This document shows positions 1 through 4,933 of a stretch of 5,546 bases of DNA, piece by piece. Position numbers and translations under genes: made by a program. The notes under the pieces were generated by a model, which saw nothing but the letters and a program-made list of their open reading frames with translations, had not been told where the DNA came from and made no database searches. The DNA lies in the NCBI GenBank assembly GCA_002431715.1, contig DJHI01000233.1, positions 1,482-7,027 of the forward strand. Direction: 5' to 3'. How positions within the stretch are numbered: the first letter of the stretch is position 1; the number at the start of each line of letters is the position of its first letter. This DNA comes from Armatimonadetes bacterium UBA5829 (GTDB taxonomy: Bacteria; Armatimonadota; UBA5829).

Positions 1-710
1 CTCAGCCCGCCTACATCGGCAAATTTCTCAGTGGCCGGGAAATACTCCAGCAGCCCGCTCTTGCGCACAATCTGTTCTTTTTCCTTTAGAATGACATCTA
101 CATCGAATTCTCGCCTTTCGACCAGGCTCCTTGCAAATACATTCTCGGCTTCGGTAAGGGTAAGTCCCTGCGCTGCTTTGATAATCCTCTCGCGTTCTTC
201 CGGATCCAAATCGGTATCGACATCGGCTCCATCACGCTTCATCTTGTCGATTATCAGGTCCAAAAGTTCGCCAAGCTCTTCGAAGCTCGGCAGGCTGTAA
301 TCGACCACAGTGACATCCTTCTCAAGTTCGGGAGGCAAGCGAAGTATAGGTGAGAGGATAACGAGAGTTTTGCGGCTGCTTTTGAGGTTCGTTACAAGGT
401 CTCGCAGGCGCCGTATAACAATCGAATCGGCCAGCATCGAGTGCATATCATTGAAGATGAAGATCGCATCCTCGTCGCTCTTTTCGACGAATTCCAAGGC
501 TGCCAGAAGTGTAATCGCCTGGCCGCCCATCGGTGGAAGAGGTTTTATACCCTGGGTCAGGCTCCAGTTGTAGATTTTCTTACCCGGACGCGCAATCTCG
601 CGCAGCGCTTCTTCGACCCGCCGCTCTTCCCATGAAAGAATATAGATAATCGGATATCGCGCGCGTATGAGGGTGCTGATCTCGATGTCTACTACTTTGC
701 TCTGCGGCAA
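1..710 (-). CDS. Ycf46-like AAA+ ATPase, N-terminal part (gene runs off the window)
   Basis: Reading the minus strand from a TTG at 710 gives 236 open residues with no stop to the window edge. The N-terminus (ISTLIRARYPIIYILSWEER, residues 11-30) and the following VEEALREIA match what I know of the Ycf46 family of cyanobacteria, plastids and some other bacteria. A degenerate P-loop-like domain follows: an IFIFNDMH strand at 83-90 resembling Walker B, then RRLRDLVTNLKSSRKTLVILSP at about 100-121 and LPPELEKDV at 125-133, with no Walker A in this half. The linker ends SGLLEYFPATEKFADVGGL (218-236), which in the family leads into the catalytic AAA+ domain, here beyond the window. TTG is chosen because an in-frame stop lies at 740-738 and GGAGGA sits 6 nt upstream. 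The role is poorly defined; as I recall, the Synechocystis homologue has been linked to CO2 utilisation. The gene is divergent from rpoZ. Family call is firm, function unknown. Confidence 0.85.
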   Translation of the reverse strand, partial: MPQSKVVDIEISTLIRARYPIIYILSWEERRVEEALREIARPGKKIYNWSLTQGIKPLPPMGGQAITLLAALEFVEKSDEDAIFIFNDMHSMLADSIVIRRLRDLVTNLKSSRKTLVILSPILRLPPELEKDVTVVDYSLPSFEELGELLDLIIDKMKRDGADVDTDLDPEERERIIKAAQGLTLTEAENVFARSLVERREFDVDVILKEKEQIVRKSGLLEYFPATEKFADVGGL

Positions 711-716
711 GGCAAG

Positions 717-722
717 TCCTCC
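717..722 (-). promoter_or_regulatory. Strong ribosome binding site fixing a TTG start
   Basis: The minus strand reads GGAGGA, a near-perfect anti-16S match, then a 6-nt spacer and TTG at 710-708. The same frame has a stop at 740-738 and no ATG or GTG between that stop and the TTG, so TTG is the most likely start of the Ycf46-like gene. Confidence 0.7.
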
Positions 723-742
723 AATGACTAAAAGACGTCATT

Positions 743-771
743 AGGTTAGCATACGAGCAAAAACCAGTCAA
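743..771 (-). promoter_or_regulatory. Probable sigma70-type promoter of the Ycf46-like gene
   Basis: On the minus strand TTGACT (771-766) is followed by a 17-nt spacer and TAACCT (748-743). A TG sits one base before the -10 box (extended -10). The -35 is good but the -10 matches only 3 of 6 bases. Transcription would begin near 736, giving a leader of about 25 nt that contains the GGAGGA site. Position and spacing fit well; the weak -10 keeps this tentative. Confidence 0.45.
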
Positions 772-824
772 ATGATTTGATATTTGGGATTGTTGATTGA
801 GTATTTTAATTTGGTTTTATTTTC

Positions 825-842
825 CAGCCGACGACAGCCGAC
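825..842 (+). repeat. Short direct repeat CAGCCGAC x2, 10-bp period
   Basis: CAGCCGAC occurs at 825-832 and again at 835-842, one helical turn apart, in the AT-rich divergent spacer between the Ycf46-like gene and rpoZ. It is more GC-rich than its surroundings. It could be a protein-binding site for either promoter, but two copies of an 8-mer can arise by chance. Confidence 0.35.
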
Positions 843-907
843 TTCATGTTATTATAGCCATGACTTCCATCACCGGAATGGAAAATCCAATATCTTAATT
901 TTTTTTG

Positions 908-937
908 TTGACCGTGTTGCATGAATAATAGTATAAT
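908..937 (+). promoter_or_regulatory. Strong sigma70/sigmaA promoter upstream of rpoZ
   Basis: TTGACC (908-913, 5 of 6 consensus) is separated by 18 nt from a perfect TATAAT (932-937). Just upstream, 888-906 is an AT-rich stretch ending in a run of T that could serve as an UP element. The predicted start is near 944, giving a leader of about 110 nt before rpoZ. This is the best promoter in the window and could also drive dnaJ-prmA-rsmE by read-through. Confidence 0.75.
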
Positions 938-963
938 ATTGATTCGGGAAACTTTGAACTTAG

Positions 964-1027
964 GGATCGCAGACAAGCGATTCCTGGGTATTTGTGTGTA
1001 CGGACTTTCAATGCAATTTTGGAAGTC
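964..1027 (+). promoter_or_regulatory. Two possible hairpins in the rpoZ leader
   Basis: The predicted leader contains GGATCGC (964-970) pairing with GCGATTCC (977-984) around a 6-nt loop, with one bulged T. It also contains GACTTTC (1003-1009) pairing with GGAAGTC (1021-1027) around an 11-nt loop, with one G-U pair. The second ends 9 nt before the ribosome binding site. They may tune rpoZ expression or mRNA stability, but stems this short are common by chance. Confidence 0.3.
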
Positions 1028-1036
1028 ACATTTCAC

Positions 1037-1043
1037 GAGGTGA
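1037..1043 (+). promoter_or_regulatory. Ribosome binding site fixing the rpoZ start at 1054
   Basis: GAGGTGA lies 10 nt upstream of ATG 1054. This supports 1054 over the in-frame ATG at 994, which has no such site and would add 20 residues unlike any omega N-terminus. Confidence 0.6.
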
Positions 1044-1053
1044 CGGCAACTAC

Positions 1054-1623
1054 ATGATATATCCATCCGCAGATAAACTGGAAAATTTGGGGAGCAAATA
1101 CGCTCTAGTCGTGCTTGCTGCAAAAAGAGCAAAGCAGATCAAAAGCGGCGTGCAGCCGCTTATCAACACAGACTCCAGAAATCCACTTACCATTGCGCTT
1201 GAAGAAATAGCAGCGGGAAAGATCACTTGTGAAGTTCCCGACACAGATATCATCGTACCGGTCAGCCCGGAGACAGAAGTAGCTCAGCTCTTGGCGATTC
1301 CTGAACACGATGAAGAAGAGGAACTGGAAGCTGGTGTGGCTGAAGAAGAGACCACTCTGACTCTGGACGATGAACTCGCTGAAGAAAAATCAGAAAAGTT
1401 CGAAGAAGAGGAAGAGGAGGAAGAAGAACCGGAATTGCTTGGGCTGGATGTTGAAGAGGACGAAGACGAGGAGCCTGTAGTCGCACCGGACACCGAAGAA
1501 GACCTCACCTTTGAAGAAAAGCCTAAGAGAAAGCGTAAATCTAAGGAAGAAGTCGAACTTAACGATATAGATATTGATGCTATAGAGGAAATTGAAACCG
1601 ACGAGGAACCCTCAGAGGATTGA
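1054..1623 (+). CDS. rpoZ: RNA polymerase omega subunit with long acidic C-terminal tail
   Basis: Omega binds the beta-prime C-terminus and aids assembly and stability of RNA polymerase. Residues 1-57 are a recognisable omega core: MIYPSADKLE, then SKYALVVLAAKRAKQI (14-29), NPLTIALEEIAAGKI (43-57); the Bacillus protein has the equivalent SKYTLV, RRA and ALEEI segments. Family members are usually about 60-110 residues; this one has 189. After a linker (58-80), residues 81-189 are about half Asp/Glu (54 of 109 by my count: 41 Glu, 13 Asp), including nine consecutive Glu at 117-125. A basic island, KPKRKRKSK, interrupts at 156-164. The tail is predicted disordered and has no recognised domain. 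The start is set by GAGGTGA at 1037-1043. The gene follows a strong promoter and precedes dnaJ; the more usual neighbour gmk is absent. The core assignment is secure; the tail's role is unknown. Confidence 0.9.
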   Translation: MIYPSADKLENLGSKYALVVLAAKRAKQIKSGVQPLINTDSRNPLTIALEEIAAGKITCEVPDTDIIVPVSPETEVAQLLAIPEHDEEEELEAGVAEEETTLTLDDELAEEKSEKFEEEEEEEEEPELLGLDVEEDEDEEPVVAPDTEEDLTFEEKPKRKRKSKEEVELNDIDIDAIEEIETDEEPSED

Positions 1624-1652
1624 TTATTTTAGATCTTTGATTTTTTATTTTA

Positions 1653-1687
1653 AACGACCGAGGGTGGCAGCTCATCCCTCGGTCGTT
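1653..1687 (+). terminator. Perfect 12-bp inverted repeat between rpoZ and dnaJ (attenuator-like terminator or operator)
   Basis: AACGACCGAGGG (1653-1664) pairs without mismatch with CCCTCGGTCGTT (1676-1687) around an 11-nt loop. Only four T residues follow (1691-1694), so it is a weak intrinsic terminator for rpoZ at best and read-through is likely. The stem ends 10 nt before the dnaJ ATG and abuts its only SD-like bases (GGA, 1688-1690), so the folded RNA could hinder ribosome access. It is not CIRCE (TTAGCACTC-N9-GAGTGCTAA) nor the HspR site. A DNA operator is also possible. Confidence 0.55.
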
Positions 1688-1697
1688 GGATTTTGAA

Positions 1698-2837
1698 ATG
1701 GCAGATAAAAGAGATTATTACGAAACGCTGGGTATCTCTCGCGATGCCGATTTGCACGCAATAAAAAAAGCTTACAGGCATCTCGCGCGTAAGCATCATC
1801 CCGATGTGAACTCCGATCCTGAGGCCGAAACCCGGTTTAAAGAAATAAATGAGGCCTACCAGGTGCTCTCCGACCCTGAAAAGAGGGAAATGTATGATCG
1901 CTACGGTCACCAGGGAGTCGAGAGCGCGGCAAACGGCCAGGGTTTTGGCGGGTATGGAGGATTCGGCGGCTTTGAAGATATCTTCGACATGTTCTTCGGA
2001 GGAGGCCCGACCGCAGGCGCAGCTCGCGGGCGCGCAGCTGCCGAACGTGGAAACGATCTTCGCTACGACCTCGAACTGACTCTCGAAGAGGCCGCGCATG
2101 GAGTGGCAAGAACAGTTCGCTACACAAAAATGGAGACCTGCGAAGCCTGTAATGGCACCGGCGCGGAACCTGGAACAAAACCGGAGACCTGCAGTATGTG
2201 TCACGGCACCGGTCAGGTCAGGCAGCAGCAGCAGTCCATCTTCGGCACTCAGATCAGAATCGGCGCCTGTCCGAGATGCCACGGTGAGGGCAAGACCATA
2301 GGCACGCCGTGTGCTTCATGCTCCGGTCAGGGAAGATCGCGAAAGACCATCGAGAGAAATGTGGACATACCGGCAGGTGTGGACAGCGGTATGAGAATCC
2401 GGCTCACGGGCGAGGGCGACGCGGGAAGGCGCGGCGGGCCTAGTGGAGACCTGTATATCATCACCCACGTCAAAAAGCATGATTATTTCGAGCGCAGAGG
2501 CAGCGACCTCTGGAGTGAAGTCACCATAGGTTTTGCAACGGCATCGCTCGGCGGGCAGATAGATGTCAGGACAATCGACGGAACCACGGAGTTGAATGTC
2601 TCGCCGGGAACTCAATCGGGAGAGGTCTATTCGCTCAGAGGCAAAGGCATGCCCGATCCGACGGGCGGACGACAGGGCGATCAGAACGTGGTGCTGAAAG
2701 TAGAGACACCAACCAAACTCACTGAACAGGAAAAAGAACTCCTCAGGCAATTTGCCGAATTAAGGGGAGAAGAGATTAAAGAAGCACAAGGCAAAAATTT
2801 CTTTGAGCGCGTGAAGGACGCAATACACGGATTATGA
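1698..2837 (+). CDS. dnaJ: Chaperone DnaJ (type I Hsp40)
   Basis: DnaJ is the cytoplasmic Hsp40 co-chaperone that delivers unfolded proteins to DnaK and stimulates its ATPase. The 379-residue product has the full type I order: J domain at about 5-70 with HPD at 34-36, a short Gly/Phe-rich region at about 80-103 with an EDIFDMFF motif, then a zinc-binding domain with four CxxCxGxG repeats (CEACNGTG 148, CSMCHGTG 165, CPRCHGEG 191, CASCSGQG 205), and C-terminal substrate-binding domains to the end. Length is normal. ATG 1698 begins MADKRDYYETLG, the standard N-terminus; an upstream in-frame TTG at 1686 lies within the hairpin stem and adds only four residues. The SD is weak (GGA at 1688-1690). 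The stop overlaps the prmA start. dnaK, grpE and hrcA are not adjacent, so the partner DnaK is encoded elsewhere. Confidence 0.97.
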   Translation: MADKRDYYETLGISRDADLHAIKKAYRHLARKHHPDVNSDPEAETRFKEINEAYQVLSDPEKREMYDRYGHQGVESAANGQGFGGYGGFGGFEDIFDMFFGGGPTAGAARGRAAAERGNDLRYDLELTLEEAAHGVARTVRYTKMETCEACNGTGAEPGTKPETCSMCHGTGQVRQQQQSIFGTQIRIGACPRCHGEGKTIGTPCASCSGQGRSRKTIERNVDIPAGVDSGMRIRLTGEGDAGRRGGPSGDLYIITHVKKHDYFERRGSDLWSEVTIGFATASLGGQIDVRTIDGTTELNVSPGTQSGEVYSLRGKGMPDPTGGRQGDQNVVLKVETPTKLTEQEKELLRQFAELRGEEIKEAQGKNFFERVKDAIHGL

Positions 2838-3715
2838 GATGGGTCGAAATCACCATACAGGCAACCGATGAATCCGCCGAGGCAGCAAGCAATATCCTCA
2901 TTGAAGAGGGCTGCGGAGGTACGGCGGCAGGCTATCTGGTGAAATCGGACAAGCAGACCATAAACAACATCATGGGATACCTGCCGGTAGATGACAGACT
3001 GGAAGACCGTCTCCAGCATATCCGTGAGCGCGTGCAAGATCTTCCCGAACTGGGCCTCGGCTTAGTTAGGGACGAGATCACAATCAAATGGGTTCAGGAC
3101 GAAGAATGGGCCGATGCGTGGAAGAAGTTTTTCAAGCCCCTTAAAATCGGCCGAATCGTGATAAGACCGACATGGGAAGATTACAGCCCTAAACCCGATG
3201 AAATAGTGATCGACCTCGACCCAGGTATGGCATTCGGAACCGGCAGCCACCCGACCACCAAGCTTTGCCTGGAAGCGCTGCAGGACTATATAAAAGGCGG
3301 CGAGACCGTGCTCGATATGGGCACCGGTTCGGCTATTCTGGCAATGGCCGCTGCGAAACTCGGAGCATCGCGAATCGTCGGGCTGGAGATCGACCCGGTG
3401 GCCGTCGAAGCCGCTGTGGCGAACGTCAATCGGGAGAGTCTCGGCGATAAAATAAAAATCGGGCTTGCTGATTCACCATCGGCTTTCGACGGGCAGGCGG
3501 ATATAGTGCTCGCCAATATAATCGCTAAAGTCATTATAGATATGGCCGAAGGCCTTGCATCGAAGGTCAAGCCGGGCGGACTGCTTATAGCGTCAGGAAT
3601 TGTGGTAGAGCGCTCAAAGGAAGTAATCGATACTCTGACAAGCCTGGGACTGTCGCTGCATGAGACCCGTCAGGAAGGCGACTGGGTTGCGCTGATCTTC
3701 AACAAATCCTTATAG
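2834..3715 (+). CDS. prmA: Ribosomal protein L11 methyltransferase PrmA
   Basis: PrmA uses S-adenosylmethionine to methylate ribosomal protein L11. The 293-residue protein is of usual length. Residues 1-~95 form the substrate-recognition domain (MRWVEITIQA start, EEWADAWKKFFKPLKIG at 90-106). The family signature DPGMAFGTGSHPTT is at 129-142. The SAM-binding motif I is VLDMGTGSAILAMAAAKLGA at 159-178, the acidic ribose-binding end of strand 2 is VGLEID (182-187), and LANIIA (226-231) matches the catalytic-loop motif seen as ANILA in relatives. Motif I has Ala at 167 where the third Gly of GxGxG is usual. ATG overlaps the dnaJ stop (ATGA, 2834-2837), implying translational coupling. The dnaJ-prmA-rsmE order is classic in Gram-positive-type genomes. 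Confidence 0.95.
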   Translation: MRWVEITIQATDESAEAASNILIEEGCGGTAAGYLVKSDKQTINNIMGYLPVDDRLEDRLQHIRERVQDLPELGLGLVRDEITIKWVQDEEWADAWKKFFKPLKIGRIVIRPTWEDYSPKPDEIVIDLDPGMAFGTGSHPTTKLCLEALQDYIKGGETVLDMGTGSAILAMAAAKLGASRIVGLEIDPVAVEAAVANVNRESLGDKIKIGLADSPSAFDGQADIVLANIIAKVIIDMAEGLASKVKPGGLLIASGIVVERSKEVIDTLTSLGLSLHETRQEGDWVALIFNKSL

Positions 3716-3761
3716 ATCGGCACTCAATACAATTCCGACGTTGTGACGTTCGACTAAAACT

Positions 3762-4511
3762 ATGCCTAATCACCGCAGATTCTTTATAGACCCCAATAAT
3801 ATCGACGGCTCTGACGCCCTTATCACAGGCGAGACGGCCAGGCAGATCACAAAAGTCCTCCGTCTTAAAGAGGGTGACGTTATCTGCCTGCTGGACGGTC
3901 TGGGAAACGAGCACAGCGCTCTCATTACCTCGACTTCCAAAGACCATGTTGCAGCCCGCATACTCGGCGCCAATACATGCAGCCGTGAACTCGAAACCGA
4001 ACTCACACTTGCAATCTGCCTGCCTAAAAGCGATAAACTCGACCTTATTGTTCAGAAGTGCTCGGAGTTGGGAATATCAAGGTATGTAATAGTAAACTCA
4101 GAGCGCGTAATCGCAAAGCTCGATGAAACCAAGGTCGCTGAAAGGCTCGCAAGATGGCGAAAAATCGCATGTGAAGCGGTGGAGCAGTGCGGTGGAGCGA
4201 GAGTTCCTGAAGTTAATGGAATTCTGAGCTTTTCTGCATTGACCACGGAGATAGCCAAAAACGATATAGCTTTGGTGGCCTGGGAAGAAGAGAAAAGCGT
4301 GGGCCTTAAAAAGGCTCTGAATGCCAATGCAGGAGCGAAGTCGGTGATGTTGATTGTCGGACCCGAAGGCGGGCTGACTGAAAGCGAGGTCGAGTCGGCT
4401 AAGTCGGCAGGGGCGGTGTGTGTGACTCTGGGCAGGCGTATATTGCGCGCGGAGACTGCTGCAATTGCAGCGTGCGCAGCGATTCTTTATGAGTTGGAAG
4501 GTGAATTGTAA
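3762..4511 (+). CDS. rsmE: 16S rRNA (uracil-1498-N3)-methyltransferase RsmE
   Basis: RsmE methylates N3 of U1498 (E. coli numbering) in 16S rRNA of the 30S subunit. The 249-residue product has the usual length and plan. It has a small PUA-like RNA-binding domain at about 1-72 (HRRFFI start, ITKVLRLKEGD at 29-39), then a SPOUT-type trefoil-knot methyltransferase domain. Signatures are ICLPKSDKLDLIVQKCSELG (85-104), RWRKIACEAVEQCGGARVPE (131-150), and the SAM-binding knot motifs GPEGGLTESEV (200-210) and LGRRILRAETA (223-233). It follows prmA after 46 bp. No clear SD precedes ATG 3762, and no alternative in-frame start looks better. The 46-bp gap carries only a small direct repeat (GACGTT at 3737-3742 and 3745-3750). 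It probably belongs to the dnaJ operon. Confidence 0.95.
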   Translation: MPNHRRFFIDPNNIDGSDALITGETARQITKVLRLKEGDVICLLDGLGNEHSALITSTSKDHVAARILGANTCSRELETELTLAICLPKSDKLDLIVQKCSELGISRYVIVNSERVIAKLDETKVAERLARWRKIACEAVEQCGGARVPEVNGILSFSALTTEIAKNDIALVAWEEEKSVGLKKALNANAGAKSVMLIVGPEGGLTESEVESAKSAGAVCVTLGRRILRAETAAIAACAAILYELEGEL

Positions 4512-4519
4512 GGTGGATA

Positions 4520-4543
4520 GTTTCGGGAACAACTTCCCGAAAC
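4520..4543 (+). terminator. Perfect 10-bp hairpin just after rsmE
   Basis: GTTTCGGGAA (4520-4529) and TTCCCGAAAC (4534-4543) form a perfect stem with a CAAC tetraloop, beginning 8 nt after the rsmE stop. No T tract follows, so it is not a textbook intrinsic terminator. It may protect the 3' end of the operon mRNA, or be the first member of the hairpin cluster that follows. Confidence 0.5.
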
Positions 4544-4588
4544 ACCGGTATGTGAAGCACATAAGGTTTTAGGGCAGAATAGAGTGTT

Positions 4589-4612
4589 GGGGCAGATTTG
4601 CAATCTGGCCCC
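4589..4612. repeat. Hairpin 2 of the intergenic palindrome array
   Basis: GGGGCAGATT (4589-4598) pairs with AATCTGGCCCC (4602-4612) around a TGC triloop, with one bulged G. The 3' arm runs into a separate 10-bp palindrome, CCCTATAGGG (4610-4619). The apex reads GATT-TGC-AATC, the pattern shared by later hairpins. Confidence 0.6.
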
Positions 4613-4625
4613 TATAGGGCAATCC

Positions 4626-4642
4626 CGAGATCTGTGATCTCG
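4626..4642. repeat. Hairpin 3 of the array
   Basis: CGAGATC (4626-4632), loop TGT, GATCTCG (4636-4642): a perfect 7-bp stem with a 3-nt loop. The apex GATC-TGT-GATC follows the same GATY-N3-RATC design as hairpins 2 and 5. Confidence 0.55.
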
Positions 4643-4668
4643 TAAGGTGTTGCACAAGTTATAGGTGG

Positions 4669-4685
4669 TGGCATCAAAGATGCCA
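4669..4685. repeat. Hairpin 4 of the array
   Basis: TGGCATC (4669-4675), loop AAA, GATGCCA (4679-4685): a perfect 7-bp stem with a 3-nt loop, extendable by two G-U pairs as RNA. The apex is CATC-AAA-GATG, a variant of the shared design. Confidence 0.55.
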
Positions 4686-4690
4686 TTTGC

Positions 4691-4728
4691 CCTTTCCGGC
4701 ACAGATTATAAATCTGTCCGAACAAAGG
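4691..4728. repeat. Hairpin 5 of the array, longest
   Basis: The core ACAGATT (4701-4707), loop ATA, AATCTGT (4711-4717) is perfect. It is extended by CGG/CCG (4697-4699 with 4718-4720) across one bulged C, then by CCTTT/AAAGG (4691-4695 with 4724-4728) across a small internal loop. The stem totals 15 bp. Confidence 0.6.
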
Positions 4729-4756
4729 AAAGAGCGCGACGTAAGTAATTGCTTTT

Positions 4757-4784
4757 CAACACCCAAAACCCAATACCCAACACC
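4757..4784. repeat. Heptanucleotide tandem repeat, four CAANACC units
   Basis: Four adjoining 7-mers read CAACACC, CAAAACC, CAATACC, CAACACC, differing only at the fourth base. A decayed fifth (CATTTTC) follows. The opposite strand reads GGTNTTG. It resembles the short tandem heptamer repeats known between genes in cyanobacteria, though I cannot match it to a named family. The small minus-strand reading frames across it (Trp-Val-Leu-Gly peptides) are by-products of the repeat. Confidence 0.7.
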
Positions 4785-4794
4785 CATTTTCTCT

Positions 4795-4820
4795 CGGTGG
4801 TGATTTCCGAATCACCACCG
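4795..4820. repeat. Hairpin 6 of the array, perfect 11-bp stem
   Basis: CGGTGGTGATT (4795-4805) pairs perfectly with AATCACCACCG (4810-4820) around a TCCG tetraloop. The apex again carries GATT/AATC. It is the most stable-looking perfect stem in the array. No T tract follows, so it is not an intrinsic terminator on the plus strand. Confidence 0.6.
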
Positions 4821-4847
4821 CATCTGCAGGAATTCGGTTGCAGGCGG
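4818..4847. repeat. Hairpin 7, imperfect, overlapping hairpin 6
   Basis: CCGC (4818-4821) and CTGCA (4824-4828) pair with TGCAG (4839-4843) and GCGG (4844-4847) around a 10-nt loop, with a 2-nt bulge. It shares three bases with the 3' arm of hairpin 6, so the two compete. Farther on, TGCCGA (4866-4871) and TCGGCA (4893-4898) form a weak 6-bp inverted repeat. I see nothing else in 4848-4924 and no convincing promoter for the next gene. Confidence 0.35.
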
Positions 4848-4933
4848 GGAATGAAACAATAGATGTGCCGAGCAAGCATGGCTCCCGCTGAATCGGCATG
4901 CAAAAATCAGTATTGAAGTGGAGCATGAAAAAT

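Noticed and set aside
994..1053. Upstream ATG for rpoZ at 994
   Set aside because: No ribosome binding site before it, and the extra 20 residues do not look like omega; GAGGTGA supports 1054.
806..1132. 108-codon minus-strand frame in the divergent spacer
   Set aside because: It overlaps the strong plus-strand promoter and the start of rpoZ, and its peptide shows no family features.
1284..1508. Serine-rich minus-strand open frame
   Set aside because: It is the antisense of the Glu-rich GAA/GAG tract in rpoZ; such repeats give long open frames in all registers.
1653..1687. CIRCE/HrcA or HspR operator before dnaJ
   Set aside because: Neither the TTAGCACTC/GAGTGCTAA nor the CTTGAGT/ACTCAAG arms are present; the arms here are different and longer.
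1686..1697. TTG at 1686 as the dnaJ start
   Set aside because: It falls inside the 3' arm of the hairpin without an SD; ATG 1698 gives the standard DnaJ N-terminus.
1650..2282. 210-codon open frame on the minus strand
   Set aside because: It lies antisense to dnaJ, whose J domain and zinc-finger motifs are unmistakable; it has no recognisable motif.
3704..3733. Internal promoter for rsmE (TACAAT at 3728-3733)
   Set aside because: No acceptable -35 at 16-18 nt upstream and no extended -10; a lone -10-like hexamer is not enough.
4520..4847. CRISPR array or integron attC cluster
   Set aside because: The palindromes differ in sequence and spacing with no constant repeat and spacer pattern, and there are no attC core sites or integrase nearby.
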